Shown in pieces: positions 1 through 8,517 of a DNA stretch of 21,381 bases. The notes under the pieces are model-generated. The model was given only the letters and a program-made list of their open reading frames with translations. It had not been told where the DNA came from and searched no databases. A program made the translations under genes and the position numbers. The stretch lies in NCBI GenBank assembly GCA_002505685.1, contig DAVT01000064.1, positions 1 through 21,381 of the forward strand, given 5' to 3'. Numbering within the stretch: the stretch's first letter is position 1; every line of letters starts with the position of its first letter. Source of the stretch: Euryarchaeota archaeon UBA501. GTDB lineage: Archaea; Thermoplasmatota; Poseidoniia; Poseidoniales; Thalassarchaeaceae.

Positions 1-639
1 GATTGTGGAATAAAATACAACATTCTAAGGGAACTTTGTTCTCGATTTGAAGTTCTTTGGTGCCCACCTGATATCAGTTGGGAGGAATTGTGTGATACCT
101 ACAAAATTGATGCACTGTTCTGCAGCAATGGACCTGGGGACCCAGCCCATCCGGGCAAAGCGACAGATGCTAGACACACTCTGGCCAAAGCAACCAAGGA
201 AGGCATGCCTGTGATGGGCATCTGTTTGGGTCATCAGTTGATGGGGTTGGCCAGTGGTTTGCGCACCTACAAGCTGCGCTACGGCCATAGAGGAGGCAAT
301 CAACCCGTACTCGATTTGCAAACTCGAAAGGTTAGTATCACCAGTCAAAATCACGGCTTTGCCGTCGAAGATCCAGTCAAGGGTATGCTTGCGCCACACC
401 CATCTGGTGCCAATTCCGGAGATGTATCAAACCTAACAGGGTGCGACGTCGAAGTTCGTTTCATCAATGCAAACGATCGAACGGTCGAAGGTTTGGATGT
501 GAAGGGGCGACCTGCGTTTACAATCCAATATCACCCTGAGGCCTGTCCAGGTCCACACGATGCAAATCCGCTATTCGATCGTTTTTCGAAACTCGTCGCT
601 GAACATTTGGAGGTGAAAGCAGATGCCAAGACGCGATGA
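1..639 (+). CDS. carA: Carbamoyl-phosphate synthase small (glutaminase) subunit, 5'-truncated by window edge
   Basis: This subunit hydrolyses glutamine and passes ammonia to CarB to make carbamoyl phosphate for pyrimidine and arginine synthesis in the cytosol. The frame is open from base 1, so the N-terminal half lies outside the window and 212 residues are visible. They begin with DCGIKYNILRE, the usual start of the class I glutamine amidotransferase domain of CarA. The nucleophile is in GICLGHQL (Cys codon 223-225), and the His/Glu of the triad are in YHPEA (His codon 532-534, Glu 538-540). The SNGPGDP motif is also present. The TGA stop lies inside carB, a 17-base overlap that implies translational coupling of the two subunits. 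Identification is firm; only the true start is unknown. Confidence 0.96.
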   Translation, partial: DCGIKYNILRELCSRFEVLWCPPDISWEELCDTYKIDALFCSNGPGDPAHPGKATDARHTLAKATKEGMPVMGICLGHQLMGLASGLRTYKLRYGHRGGNQPVLDLQTRKVSITSQNHGFAVEDPVKGMLAPHPSGANSGDVSNLTGCDVEVRFINANDRTVEGLDVKGRPAFTIQYHPEACPGPHDANPLFDRFSKLVAEHLEVKADAKTR

Positions 640-3600
640 TATACACAAAGTGATGATTCTCGGCAGTGGTCCCATCCGAATCGGTCAGGCAGCCGAGTTC
701 GATTTCTCAGGGTCACAGGCTTGCAGAGCATTGCGTGCCGATGGGTATGAGGTCGTTCTGGTCAATTCCAACCCTGCGACAATCCAAAACGATCCCGAGA
801 TGGCAGACAGGATTTACATTGAGCCTTTACTTCCAGACGTTGTTAAGCGAATTTTGGAAATTGAAAAGCCCGATGCTCTACTAGCTGGAATGGGGGGCCA
901 AACCGCACTCAATATCGCCAGCAATCTGGCCCACAGTGGGGCACTTGCCGAACTAGGTGTCGAGTTGATTGGTTGTAATCTACAATCGATTGATGAGGCA
1001 GAAGATCGAGATTTGTTCAATCAGGTTTGTGAGGAAATTGACCTTCCTATATCGCAAGCGATGGCTTGCAATTCAATCGAGGAAGTTCTGGCTGCCGCAG
1101 AAGAATTGGGCAAATACCCAATTTTGATCCGTCCAGCATTCACACTCGGTGGATTGGGTGGTGGTACTGCATGGAATACAGGAGAGTTGGTGGAAATTGC
1201 CAGCCAAGGGATACTCCATTCACAGATTGGTCAGGTTTTGATTGAAGAGAGCATTTTGGGTTGGCAGGAATTTGAGTACGAGGTAATGCGTGACGCAAAT
1301 GACAACTGCACGATTGTCTGCACCATGGAGAATATCGATCCAATGGGAGTTCACACAGGTGAATCGGTCGTCGTGGCACCGGCTCAAACCCTTTCAGATC
1401 GCGATCATCAAGGATTGCGCGATGCCGCACTAAGGCTCATCCGAAGACTCGATATCAAGGGTGGTTGCAATGTACAATTCACAGTAAACCAAGATACTGG
1501 CGAGTACAGGGTAATCGAAGTAAACCCACGCGTATCACGTTCCTCAGCTCTTGCATCCAAAGCGACAGGTTACCCCATTGCCCGAATGGCTGCACTAATC
1601 GCCGTAGGTTACACACTCGATGAATTGCCCAACCCCATTACTGGTGAAGGCACAACGGCGGCCTTTGAACCAACATTGGATTATGCAGTCGTTAAAATTC
1701 CTAGGTGGCCATTCGACAAGTTCCGAACGGCGGACAGAACATTGGGAACCAGTATGAAATCCACCGGCGAAGTGATGGCAATTGGTCGAAATTTCGAAGA
1801 AGCATTCCTCAAGGCAATCGCCTCCTTAGAATATGGTCAGCCACATCCACGCCCTCTCACAGAAGCCGATGCAAGTGATGGAGAATCGATGGATGAAAGG
1901 GCCAATGAACCACTTTCGGAAGAAGTTCTTGCAAACTGGCTCAAAGTACCAACCGATCGAAGAATGGGGGCTCTCGTGGAAGCATTCCGGAGAGGAATGG
2001 GAATCGAGGAGGTACGGGAAGGAACTGGAAATATTACCCGTTGGTTCTTGCACCGATTCAAGAAAATCGCTGACGTCGAAGCAGAAATTGTTGCCGCAAA
2101 TTGCGATGCAAATCAGATTACTGAAGCCCAAATGCGACATTGGAAAGGCCTTGGATTCACTGATGCTCACATTGCTGATGCCCTGTCTGGATTCCCTGCA
2201 ACAGGCTGGTCTCGCCTGCCTGAGGGCCGAACTGAAATTGATGTGATGAAGCGCCGGCACGATTTGGCAATTCACCCAAGATTCAGAATGGTGGATTCAT
2301 GCGCGGCCGAGTTTGCAGCCGTCACCCCCTACTATTACGCAACATACGAGGGCGGTAGTGCGCCTCTGGGTGTAGACCATGTTCCTGCTGAGAAGAAGGT
2401 GGACCGGCGACGTTTGGTCGTGATTGGTTCAGGGCCGATTCGGATTGGACAAGGTATTGAGTTTGATTATGGTGCAGTACACGCCGTTCAAGCGATTCGA
2501 GAAGCAGGCCATGAAGCGATTCTAGTCAACAATAACCCCGAAACAGTAAGCACAGACTTTGATACCTCCGATCGCCTTTACTTCGAACCGTTGACCACAG
2601 AATGTGTCTCTGAGATTCTGTTGCGTGAAGGTGCCGATGGTATTCTCTTACAATTCGGCGGTCAAACTGCAATCAACCTCGCACTCCCACTTGATTCACG
2701 GATGAAACATCTCAGTTCACAGGGCCTAACTTGCTCAATGCTGGGCACATCACCAGATGCGGTTGACGAGGCCAGCGATCGAGAACGATTCGAAGCATTC
2801 GGTCAACGCAGTATAATCCGCTTGCCTGAAGGCCGTACTGGAAAAACACCAGCCGCTATTCGCGCAGCAGTTGCAGAAATTGGATACCCAGTATTGGTTC
2901 GCCCGTCATATGTTCTAGGTGGACGTGGGATGGAGATTCTTACCGATGATAACCAACTTGAAACATACATGTCTGATGCATACATTGCACCGGATAAGCC
3001 ATTGTTAGTCGATGAGTACCTTGGAGGTGCCATCGAACTAGATGTCGATGCGGTCTGTGACGGTGAGGATGTTCTTGTCGGCGCCGTCATGGAGCACTTG
3101 GAAGAAGCAGGTATCCACAGTGGTGACTCAACTTGTTTTATCCCTACACAAAATGTTAGTGAGGAAATACTTGCAAAGGTCCATGAGTGGACAAAGGAAA
3201 TCGGAATCGGCCTAAATATCCGTGGCTGCTTTAACATTCAATTCTGTATTTGCAGAGGCGAATTGTACGTCCTTGAAGTCAACCCTAGAGGATCACGAAC
3301 ATTCCCATTTGTAGCCAAAGCAACAGGCATCCCTCTGGCTAGAATCGCTGCCCACATTACCATCGGAGAGCAGTTGGCAGACATGGAAATTCCCCGCAGG
3401 CAAACGGATGCGGTTTGTGTCAAAGCTCCTGTATTCCCCTTCCTCAAATTACGAGGCCTCGACCCTGCACCTGGGCCAGAAATGAAGAGTACTGGCGAAG
3501 TAATGGGCAGTCACGTAGATCCTGCCGCTGCGTATCTGAAAGCACGTTTGGCCACCGAACTGCCTGTGCCTACTCGAGGCGGAGTTTATCTAACCGTCAA

Positions 3601-3979
3601 AGATGAAGACAAGGAGAATTTGATTCCAATGGCCCGTTCATTACAAGACATGGGCTTCAAATTACATGCTACGAAAGGAACGGCACGACACTTACGGGAT
3701 GTCGGAGATCTGGATGTTGAAACATGTTACAGAATTGCTGAAAATCAAGGGCCAGATGCGTTGGATTTGATGCGCACAGGGAAAATCCAGTTGATTATCA
3801 ACACACCTCGAAATAGTGGAGGTGCCGTTTTGGATGGAAATATGATGCGAAGACTTGCAGTTGAGTTGAACATCCCATTCGTGACAACAATGTCAGGGGC
3901 TAGGATGGAGTGTGAAGCGATTCGAGTGGCACAGGATGGAATGCCTGAGCCAAGACGTTTGATTGTTGATTATGTGTAA
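623..3979 (+). CDS. carB: Carbamoyl-phosphate synthase large subunit
   Basis: CarB makes carbamoyl phosphate from bicarbonate, two ATP and ammonia delivered by CarA. At 1118 aa it is slightly longer than the usual about 1070. The two homologous ATP-grasp halves are visible: each opens with a GSGPIRIGQ motif (near residue 14 and again near 600) and contains an LVRPSYVLGG- or LIRPAFTLGG-type nucleotide loop and an EVNPR motif. An oligomerisation segment lies around residues 410-560. A C-terminal MGS-like regulatory domain (about 985-1118) holds KGTARHL, LIINTP and a conserved threonine-rich TTMSGAR stretch, so allosteric control is likely. The ATG start lies inside the end of carA. The TAA stop directly abuts the stop of the opposing zinc-ribbon gene. 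There is no frameshift or missing core motif. Confidence 0.97.
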   Translation: MPRRDDIHKVMILGSGPIRIGQAAEFDFSGSQACRALRADGYEVVLVNSNPATIQNDPEMADRIYIEPLLPDVVKRILEIEKPDALLAGMGGQTALNIASNLAHSGALAELGVELIGCNLQSIDEAEDRDLFNQVCEEIDLPISQAMACNSIEEVLAAAEELGKYPILIRPAFTLGGLGGGTAWNTGELVEIASQGILHSQIGQVLIEESILGWQEFEYEVMRDANDNCTIVCTMENIDPMGVHTGESVVVAPAQTLSDRDHQGLRDAALRLIRRLDIKGGCNVQFTVNQDTGEYRVIEVNPRVSRSSALASKATGYPIARMAALIAVGYTLDELPNPITGEGTTAAFEPTLDYAVVKIPRWPFDKFRTADRTLGTSMKSTGEVMAIGRNFEEAFLKAIASLEYGQPHPRPLTEADASDGESMDERANEPLSEEVLANWLKVPTDRRMGALVEAFRRGMGIEEVREGTGNITRWFLHRFKKIADVEAEIVAANCDANQITEAQMRHWKGLGFTDAHIADALSGFPATGWSRLPEGRTEIDVMKRRHDLAIHPRFRMVDSCAAEFAAVTPYYYATYEGGSAPLGVDHVPAEKKVDRRRLVVIGSGPIRIGQGIEFDYGAVHAVQAIREAGHEAILVNNNPETVSTDFDTSDRLYFEPLTTECVSEILLREGADGILLQFGGQTAINLALPLDSRMKHLSSQGLTCSMLGTSPDAVDEASDRERFEAFGQRSIIRLPEGRTGKTPAAIRAAVAEIGYPVLVRPSYVLGGRGMEILTDDNQLETYMSDAYIAPDKPLLVDEYLGGAIELDVDAVCDGEDVLVGAVMEHLEEAGIHSGDSTCFIPTQNVSEEILAKVHEWTKEIGIGLNIRGCFNIQFCICRGELYVLEVNPRGSRTFPFVAKATGIPLARIAAHITIGEQLADMEIPRRQTDAVCVKAPVFPFLKLRGLDPAPGPEMKSTGEVMGSHVDPAAAYLKARLATELPVPTRGGVYLTVKDEDKENLIPMARSLQDMGFKLHATKGTARHLRDVGDLDVETCYRIAENQGPDALDLMRTGKIQLIINTPRNSGGAVLDGNMMRRLAVELNIPFVTTMSGARMECEAIRVAQDGMPEPRRLIVDYV

Positions 3980-5278
3980 TCAGCAGGCATCGAAGGCCTC
4001 GATGATATACTTGGTGAATGGACTGGTCCAAGCCAATTCAGACAAACCATCTTCTCCATCAGCAGAGTAAATCTTGACGACATCTTGCACGCGAACGTTT
4101 CCTTCAGCAGACCTTGCCAGAATCGTCTTCGGTTTGAGCACCTTTCCAGTGCCGTGCGGATCAAATACAGTATCTAGAGCATCGGCGAGGAACCAATCGA
4201 CCTTTCCATCGGGTTCCCCTTCGTAGGTTTTCTTGGCTGCTCCACGTCGAACTACAGGCGATGCGGCCTTCTTTGCTGGTTTGGGCTTGAATGTACTTGC
4301 GCCGCTAGATGAGACGACCTTTTTCCCGCCGCCTCTCGCAGCCATATCGGCTCGAACTTCTTCTTCGATGCTTTCGCGAAGTTCCTCCTCTACCTTCTTG
4401 CGCAACTCCTCTTCGACTTCTTTGAGAATTTTCGGCCGCAAATCTGTGCTGATTTTTTCAGTCAGTGCACCTTCGTCAAGGCCTGCTAACTGGCCTGCCA
4501 AATCATCTCTCTCTGCCTGAGCTGCTTGTGTTTGAGAAAGGTAGTGGGCAGCAACTTGCACCAAACTGGTCTCCATCGCCGCTTGGGCCTGCAGTTGTAC
4601 AACCTCTCCAGAGTGGTCTCTCCACTTTCGCCATTGGAGCATAGTATGTGAATGGATATCGGAACCACATTTTGGACAGAATGAACGCTTGGGTGGTTTG
4701 AGCACTGGAATGCCGCGCAAATCCTCATTCGTGAGCGTGGTCTCATCAATACCTCCGGCCGCAATGTCGTGAATGTGGTGGCTGGCTTCCATCCCTAAGG
4801 CCATCGCTTCAATGAATAGTGGGTCTCGAGTATTGATGGAACCGGATTGAATGAGTCCCCATGCATCGGTTTGAGAACTCATCAGTGCAACTGCTGCTGC
4901 GGCTGCGGGGCTCGTCGTGTAGTTTTGTGCGGCTTCTGAGAGGCTGCCCTTTGTAACCACAGGTGCCGCGGCTTGTGCCTCCATTTGTTCTGGAGTCACG
5001 CCTGAACCCTCAGCAGGTGCCGCCAAACCCAGTTCAATCGGGTTTGCCCCCTCTTCGACCTTCGCGATGAGGTCGAATTTCTCAGCCATTGACAAATCGT
5101 CGCGGCTTCGAATCAATTCTTTTAGTTGGCGAACATCGTGCCCAGTCGACGTGATTGGCCCATCAGTTTCCAAATCATGACCGCATTGCAAACAGAATTT
5201 GGCAACCGCTTCTACACCGGCTTCGCAACTCGGACAGTACACCGGCATTGCCACCGCCACAACCGTCTCCTCTTTCAA
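3980..5278 (-). CDS. Zinc-ribbon and acidic coiled-coil protein of unknown function
   Basis: I do not recognise a named family. The protein (432 aa from the TTG at 5278) opens with a complete zinc ribbon, CPSC at residues 15-18 and CLQC at 29-32. An Ala-rich middle follows, then FCPKCG near residue 200, which may be half of a second metal site. A strongly charged predicted coiled coil (about 275-318; KEVEEELRKKVEEELRESI) is followed by a basic Lys/Ala/Pro linker and a C-terminal domain of about 85 residues (KVDWFLADALDTVFDP onward). No signal peptide or TM segment is evident, so it is probably cytosolic. The start is uncertain: GAGGAG lies six bases ahead of a GTG at 5260, and an ATG at 5248 still precedes the first Cys. 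It is the last gene of the dut-gfcR-lysS run, 32 bases after lysS. A scaffold or nucleic-acid-binding role is a guess. Confidence 0.85.
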   Translation of the reverse strand: MKEETVVAVAMPVYCPSCEAGVEAVAKFCLQCGHDLETDGPITSTGHDVRQLKELIRSRDDLSMAEKFDLIAKVEEGANPIELGLAAPAEGSGVTPEQMEAQAAAPVVTKGSLSEAAQNYTTSPAAAAAVALMSSQTDAWGLIQSGSINTRDPLFIEAMALGMEASHHIHDIAAGGIDETTLTNEDLRGIPVLKPPKRSFCPKCGSDIHSHTMLQWRKWRDHSGEVVQLQAQAAMETSLVQVAAHYLSQTQAAQAERDDLAGQLAGLDEGALTEKISTDLRPKILKEVEEELRKKVEEELRESIEEEVRADMAARGGGKKVVSSSGASTFKPKPAKKAASPVVRRGAAKKTYEGEPDGKVDWFLADALDTVFDPHGTGKVLKPKTILARSAEGNVRVQDVVKIYSADGEDGLSELAWTSPFTKYIIEAFDAC

Positions 5279-5310
5279 GCGTGCGGGTGTTTGGGGTTTC
5301 TGAACTACGT

Positions 5311-6927
5311 TCAGGATGACAACCCGTCAATCGCCAATTGGAGTAAGTTGAGTACCTCTTGGCGTTCCATTTCAGCGAGAATACTGGCCAGTTTAGGTCC
5401 AAAGTCTTGATTCAATACAATCCAATACATCGTTTGGAACGCATCGCGTAAGGGAATTTCACGCTGTCTGGCTTCTTCACAAATGACCCCATTGATCTCT
5501 TCAGCCCCCCATACACAATCCGAAAGGCCCTTGTGAATTGAGAAAATATAGTCGCCATCCCGACCATCTAAGTACGATTGAGCCTGATCTGAGATGGAAG
5601 TTTGAATTCTCAAACGGAATGATTCAGGGAAGTGGGGTCCGTTAATCCAAGTTCTCATCATTTCCAATCTTCGTAGCAAATCATCATCCGGTTGCCCCGA
5701 AATTAATCCACTACGCTGGAGGGATTCCCACACTCCAGCATCTTCCTTTCGAATCTGAGCGAGCATGGCCAAATGTCGGAAAGTCACACGTTCGGAAGCC
5801 GCATGAGGTGCTTGACTCGGGTCAATTTGAGAATAGATGAGTTGGGCCTTCAGTTTCTCCCATGCAACTTGTTGTCTACGGCTGAGAGATTCCCAATTTC
5901 CAGGTCCTTTTTCCAAATCTCCGAGTTTCTTTTGATACTCATCGGCCAATTCGATTAGTGCACTACCTGTGTCAAAGTCGATGTGGCGATTTGGTTTATT
6001 TCTTGTAATCAAATATCGAAGGATTTCTGGAGGTACAAGTTCCAGGGCCTCAAGCGGACCAATGGTCACTCCTGTACTGCTAGACATCGCGCCGACGCCC
6101 TTCAATGAAATCCATTCATAGGTGGTTGGGTAAGGTGGTTGTTCTCCCAAGATAACTGAGATTTCTTTTCCGGTATCGTATGACCCTCCTGCAGCGCCAT
6201 GGTCCTTGCCGAATGGTTCCATTGTAACTCCTCGCCAAACCCACTTGGCAGGCCAATCGACACGCCATGGTAGCTTCCCTTCTCCCTTGGTGACATCAGA
6301 CAGTCCTTCTCTACCTTGAGAGTCTGTCCAATACACGATGGGGTCCTCCCATCCAGTAATGGTGATTCCATCGATGGAACCATCGGAATCTATGGGGTTC
6401 CATGGGAACCATTGCTCATCCAATTCTCTCCCAGAAACACGCTCGATAATTTCTCGAATGGCATCTGATTGATTGCAGGCAATCCGCGAGGCCTCCGCAA
6501 CTTTACCCGACTTGTATGCTGCATAATTGTAGATTATTTCATCGATATTTACGCCAATATGCTCTAGGGCTTGGATGAAGGGGCCTAGGAAATGATCCGC
6601 ATATGACACCCCTTCTTTGAATCGGTCGAAATCAGGTGAGCCATTTTCATCGGGCGGAGGAATGTTCGCCAATTGATGTCCAATGTATTGTTCATAGGAA
6701 TCGTCGAGGAAATCGTAGACTTTGCGCAGCGGGTCGGCATCATCCACGAAGAAAACAAATTGAGCATCTAGGCCCAATCGCAAACAGGCGCGTTTGATGA
6801 TGTCCGAAGTCAAGATTTCGCGCAGATGTCCAATGTGGAATTCACCCGAGGGAGTGATGCCCGATGCAATGACTTGCTTTTCAGAACGGTGGGACAGGGC
6901 CTTCGCAATCGAATCAGCCCAATGCAT
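5311..6927 (-). CDS. lysS: Lysyl-tRNA synthetase, class I (archaeal type)
   Basis: This enzyme charges tRNA-Lys with lysine in the cytosol. The 538-aa length fits class I LysRS, the form typical of many archaea and some bacteria and unrelated to class II LysRS. The HIGH signature is seen as FHIGHLREI near residue 32, followed by FFVDDADPLRKVYDF. The second catalytic loop reads GAMSSSTG near residue 280, a variant of KMSKS in which the first Lys is Ala. The C-terminal helical anticodon-binding part is present. The ATG at 6927 is preceded by GAGGTGA with about six bases of spacing. That ribosome-binding site overlaps the stop of the upstream GfcR-like gene, so the two are very likely cotranscribed and coupled. 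Confidence 0.95.
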   Translation of the reverse strand: MHWADSIAKALSHRSEKQVIASGITPSGEFHIGHLREILTSDIIKRACLRLGLDAQFVFFVDDADPLRKVYDFLDDSYEQYIGHQLANIPPPDENGSPDFDRFKEGVSYADHFLGPFIQALEHIGVNIDEIIYNYAAYKSGKVAEASRIACNQSDAIREIIERVSGRELDEQWFPWNPIDSDGSIDGITITGWEDPIVYWTDSQGREGLSDVTKGEGKLPWRVDWPAKWVWRGVTMEPFGKDHGAAGGSYDTGKEISVILGEQPPYPTTYEWISLKGVGAMSSSTGVTIGPLEALELVPPEILRYLITRNKPNRHIDFDTGSALIELADEYQKKLGDLEKGPGNWESLSRRQQVAWEKLKAQLIYSQIDPSQAPHAASERVTFRHLAMLAQIRKEDAGVWESLQRSGLISGQPDDDLLRRLEMMRTWINGPHFPESFRLRIQTSISDQAQSYLDGRDGDYIFSIHKGLSDCVWGAEEINGVICEEARQREIPLRDAFQTMYWIVLNQDFGPKLASILAEMERQEVLNLLQLAIDGLSS

Positions 6928-6938
6928 GTGGTCTCACC

Positions 6939-7517
6939 TCAAACTCTGACTGTGCGAATAAGGCCCCGAAGAGGAACTCCTCCAACGGTATTCTCTTCGG
7001 TTTTGTTGACCATCACAATACTCAGGGCCACATCAGCCCCTTCATTTTGCAATGTTTTGATTGTCTTGCGCATCGTCTCCCCTGAAGATAGAACATCATC
7101 GACGACAACGACCTTTCGTCCGGCAACATTTCCGTATTTGTTTGAAAGGTGCCCACTATCTTCCTCGGAAACCGAGCGGAAGATAGCCACATCTGCGTTG
7201 ATGTGATTGGCGATGGAATTCGCAAATAGAATTCCATTGAGGCTGATGCCTACGACTGTGTCAACTCCGTCTTCTTCCTCTTCGATGACAATATCAGCCA
7301 TGATGGCACCAATTGCATCGATCCGATTTGGGCGCGCGCCAATGGTTCTCCAACCGATTCGAACATCATCGGGGTGATCATCTTCTGCGGCTCCAGCGTT
7401 AAGCCAAATCACGGTTCTTTGCGAGATTGATAATTCATCCGCAATTTGCTGTGTATTCAGCCCTTGTTGAGTCATTTCTAGGACCTTTTTTCTCAATTCA
7501 TCGATACTCAATGCCAT
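6939..7517 (-). CDS. gfcR: PyrE-like phosphoribosyltransferase transcriptional regulator (GfcR family)
   Basis: This 192-aa protein fuses an N-terminal helix-turn-helix (residues about 5-40; LNTQQIADELSISQRTVIW) to a type I phosphoribosyltransferase domain. The PRPP-binding motif VVVVDDVLSSGETM is intact near residues 135-149. That architecture is the orotate phosphoribosyltransferase-like GfcR family; haloarchaeal members are transcription regulators of glycolytic genes. Whether this copy is a regulator, an enzyme or both cannot be told from sequence. The ATG at 7517 has no Shine-Dalgarno-like sequence. A weak TATA-like TTTGATA lies about 35 bases upstream, so a short-leader transcript is possible. 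A perfect hairpin (7565-7581) sits between it and dut. It is followed 11 bases later by lysS. A role in sensing nucleotide or PRPP level is inference. Confidence 0.85.
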   Translation of the reverse strand: MALSIDELRKKVLEMTQQGLNTQQIADELSISQRTVIWLNAGAAEDDHPDDVRIGWRTIGARPNRIDAIGAIMADIVIEEEEDGVDTVVGISLNGILFANSIANHINADVAIFRSVSEEDSGHLSNKYGNVAGRKVVVVDDVLSSGETMRKTIKTLQNEGADVALSIVMVNKTEENTVGGVPLRGLIRTVRV

Positions 7518-7564
7518 GTGAATCAGAGATGTCTGCGCACCCCCATCCTATCAAATCACCGCAC

Positions 7565-7581
7565 AGAGTCCATAGGACTCT
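7565..7581. promoter_or_regulatory. Perfect 7-bp inverted repeat between dut and gfcR-like gene
   Basis: AGAGTCC, a three-base spacer ATA, then GGACTCT form a perfect 7-bp stem. On the minus strand it starts two bases after the dut stop codon and lies about 50 bases before the gfcR-like start. No U-run follows it, so it is not a classic intrinsic terminator. It could be an operator (perhaps autoregulatory for the HTH protein next door) or an RNA hairpin controlling dut 3' end stability. The structure is seen directly; the function is inferred. Confidence 0.5.
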
Positions 7582-7583
7582 AT

Positions 7584-8033
7584 CTAGAATCGACCCGTAC
7601 TGCCAAATCCGCCAGCCCCTCTTTCGGTCTCATCGAGAGATTCTCGGTCCACCTCGACAAAGCGAATCTCGGGGACGCGTTTCAGCAAAATTTGGCCAAT
7701 TCTTTCTCCTTTTTCGACCACAAAAGAATCCCCCTCGCCAATCCAATGTGCAAGCACCATCAATTCTCCTCTGTAATCAGCATCAATGGTTCCAACTCCA
7801 TTGGGTAGAATCAATCCCTTTTTGCCCAAACCTGAGCGGCAACGAACCTGCCCTTCCCACCCTGGTGGAATGGCCAAAACAAGCCCAGTTGGAAGCATCT
7901 CAGTCGTCCCCTTTCGGACTTCAACCCTCTCTACCGAGTGTAAATCAAAACCAGCAGCAAGATCACTACCTTGGACTGGCAAGACCGCATCGGTGTGAAT
8001 CCGAGCGACTTTGACCTCAATGGCTTCGTCCAT
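7584..8033 (-). CDS. dut: dUTP diphosphatase (trimeric dUTPase)
   Basis: dUTPase hydrolyses dUTP to dUMP and pyrophosphate, keeping uracil out of DNA and feeding dTMP synthesis. The five family motifs appear in order: AGFDLHS, RSGLGKKGL, GTIDADYRGE, GERIGQILL and the glycine-rich C-terminal RGAGGFGSTGRF. From the ATG at 8033 (MDEAIEVKVARI) the protein is 149 aa, normal for the trimeric family. The frame stays open to a TTG at 8081 and an ATG at 8060. I prefer 8033 because family homology begins there and the longer forms eat into the divergent promoter region of aIF2-beta. It is the first gene of a leftward run ending with the zinc-ribbon protein and ends with a TAG, a minority stop in this window. 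Confidence 0.94.
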   Translation of the reverse strand: MDEAIEVKVARIHTDAVLPVQGSDLAAGFDLHSVERVEVRKGTTEMLPTGLVLAIPPGWEGQVRCRSGLGKKGLILPNGVGTIDADYRGELMVLAHWIGEGDSFVVEKGERIGQILLKRVPEIRFVEVDRESLDETERGAGGFGSTGRF

Positions 8034-8106
8034 GGTACAATGCGAACCATCGGAGAACATTGGTTTTGTCGGTGGTCTCAAGAAGGGGTTGCCGGTGGGC
8101 CAAGCA

Positions 8107-8517
8107 ATGTCGGACTTCGATTACGAGTCATTGCTCGACCGCGCGCGAGACAAGATTCCAGATCAAATCTCCTCTCGAAGTCGTTGGACACTTCCCGAGC
8201 CAGATGTGCTCATCGAAGGTTCGCAGACCATTCTACGAAATTTCAGCGAGTTGGTCTCGATGATGGACCGTGATGCGGATCACGTGTACCACTTCCTCCA
8301 GAATGAACTGGGAACGAGTGCTACCCGTGAGAAAGGTCGTGTACTGCTAAAGGGACGAATTCCTCCTCGCCGAATCAAGGAACGAATCGTGGCCTACGTC
8401 AAGACGTACATCCTTTGCCACCAGTGCAATGCACCCGATACTTCGTTCATCAAGGAAGACCGTACTACATTGCTAAAGTGTCAGGCCTGTGGTGCAACCC
8501 GCCCTGTGAAACTATGA
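8107..8517 (+). CDS. eif2b: Translation initiation factor aIF2 beta subunit
   Basis: This is the beta subunit of the heterotrimeric aIF2 that brings initiator Met-tRNA to the small ribosomal subunit. The 136-aa protein starts MSDFDYESLLDRARDKIP and carries the family's central fold (HVYHFLQNELGT, then LKGRIPPRRIKERIVAYVKTY). A C-terminal zinc ribbon has CHQC and CQAC pairs, with PDTSFIKEDR and ACGATRPVKL. I chose the ATG at 8107 over upstream in-frame codons because it matches the family N-terminus and because GGTGG lies ahead of it. It is divergent from dut across 73 bases. At the 3' end it overlaps the opposing oxidoreductase gene by six bases, the two stops forming CTATGA. Confidence 0.95.
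   Translation: MSDFDYESLLDRARDKIPDQISSRSRWTLPEPDVLIEGSQTILRNFSELVSMMDRDADHVYHFLQNELGTSATREKGRVLLKGRIPPRRIKERIVAYVKTYILCHQCNAPDTSFIKEDRTTLLKCQACGATRPVKL

Noticed and set aside
1826..2275. Minus-strand frame of 149 codons inside carB
   Set aside because: carB is intact across this stretch in its own frame; the antisense product has no domain and no ribosome-binding site.
7427..8014. Long plus-strand frame of 195 codons opposite dut and gfcR
   Set aside because: It is antisense to two genes with intact family motifs, and its translation is low-complexity Ser/Pro/Gln/His-rich with no domain.
8034..8081. Longer dut N-terminus from TTG 8081 or ATG 8060
   Set aside because: The extra residues are not conserved-looking, no ribosome-binding site precedes them, and they invade the aIF2-beta upstream region.
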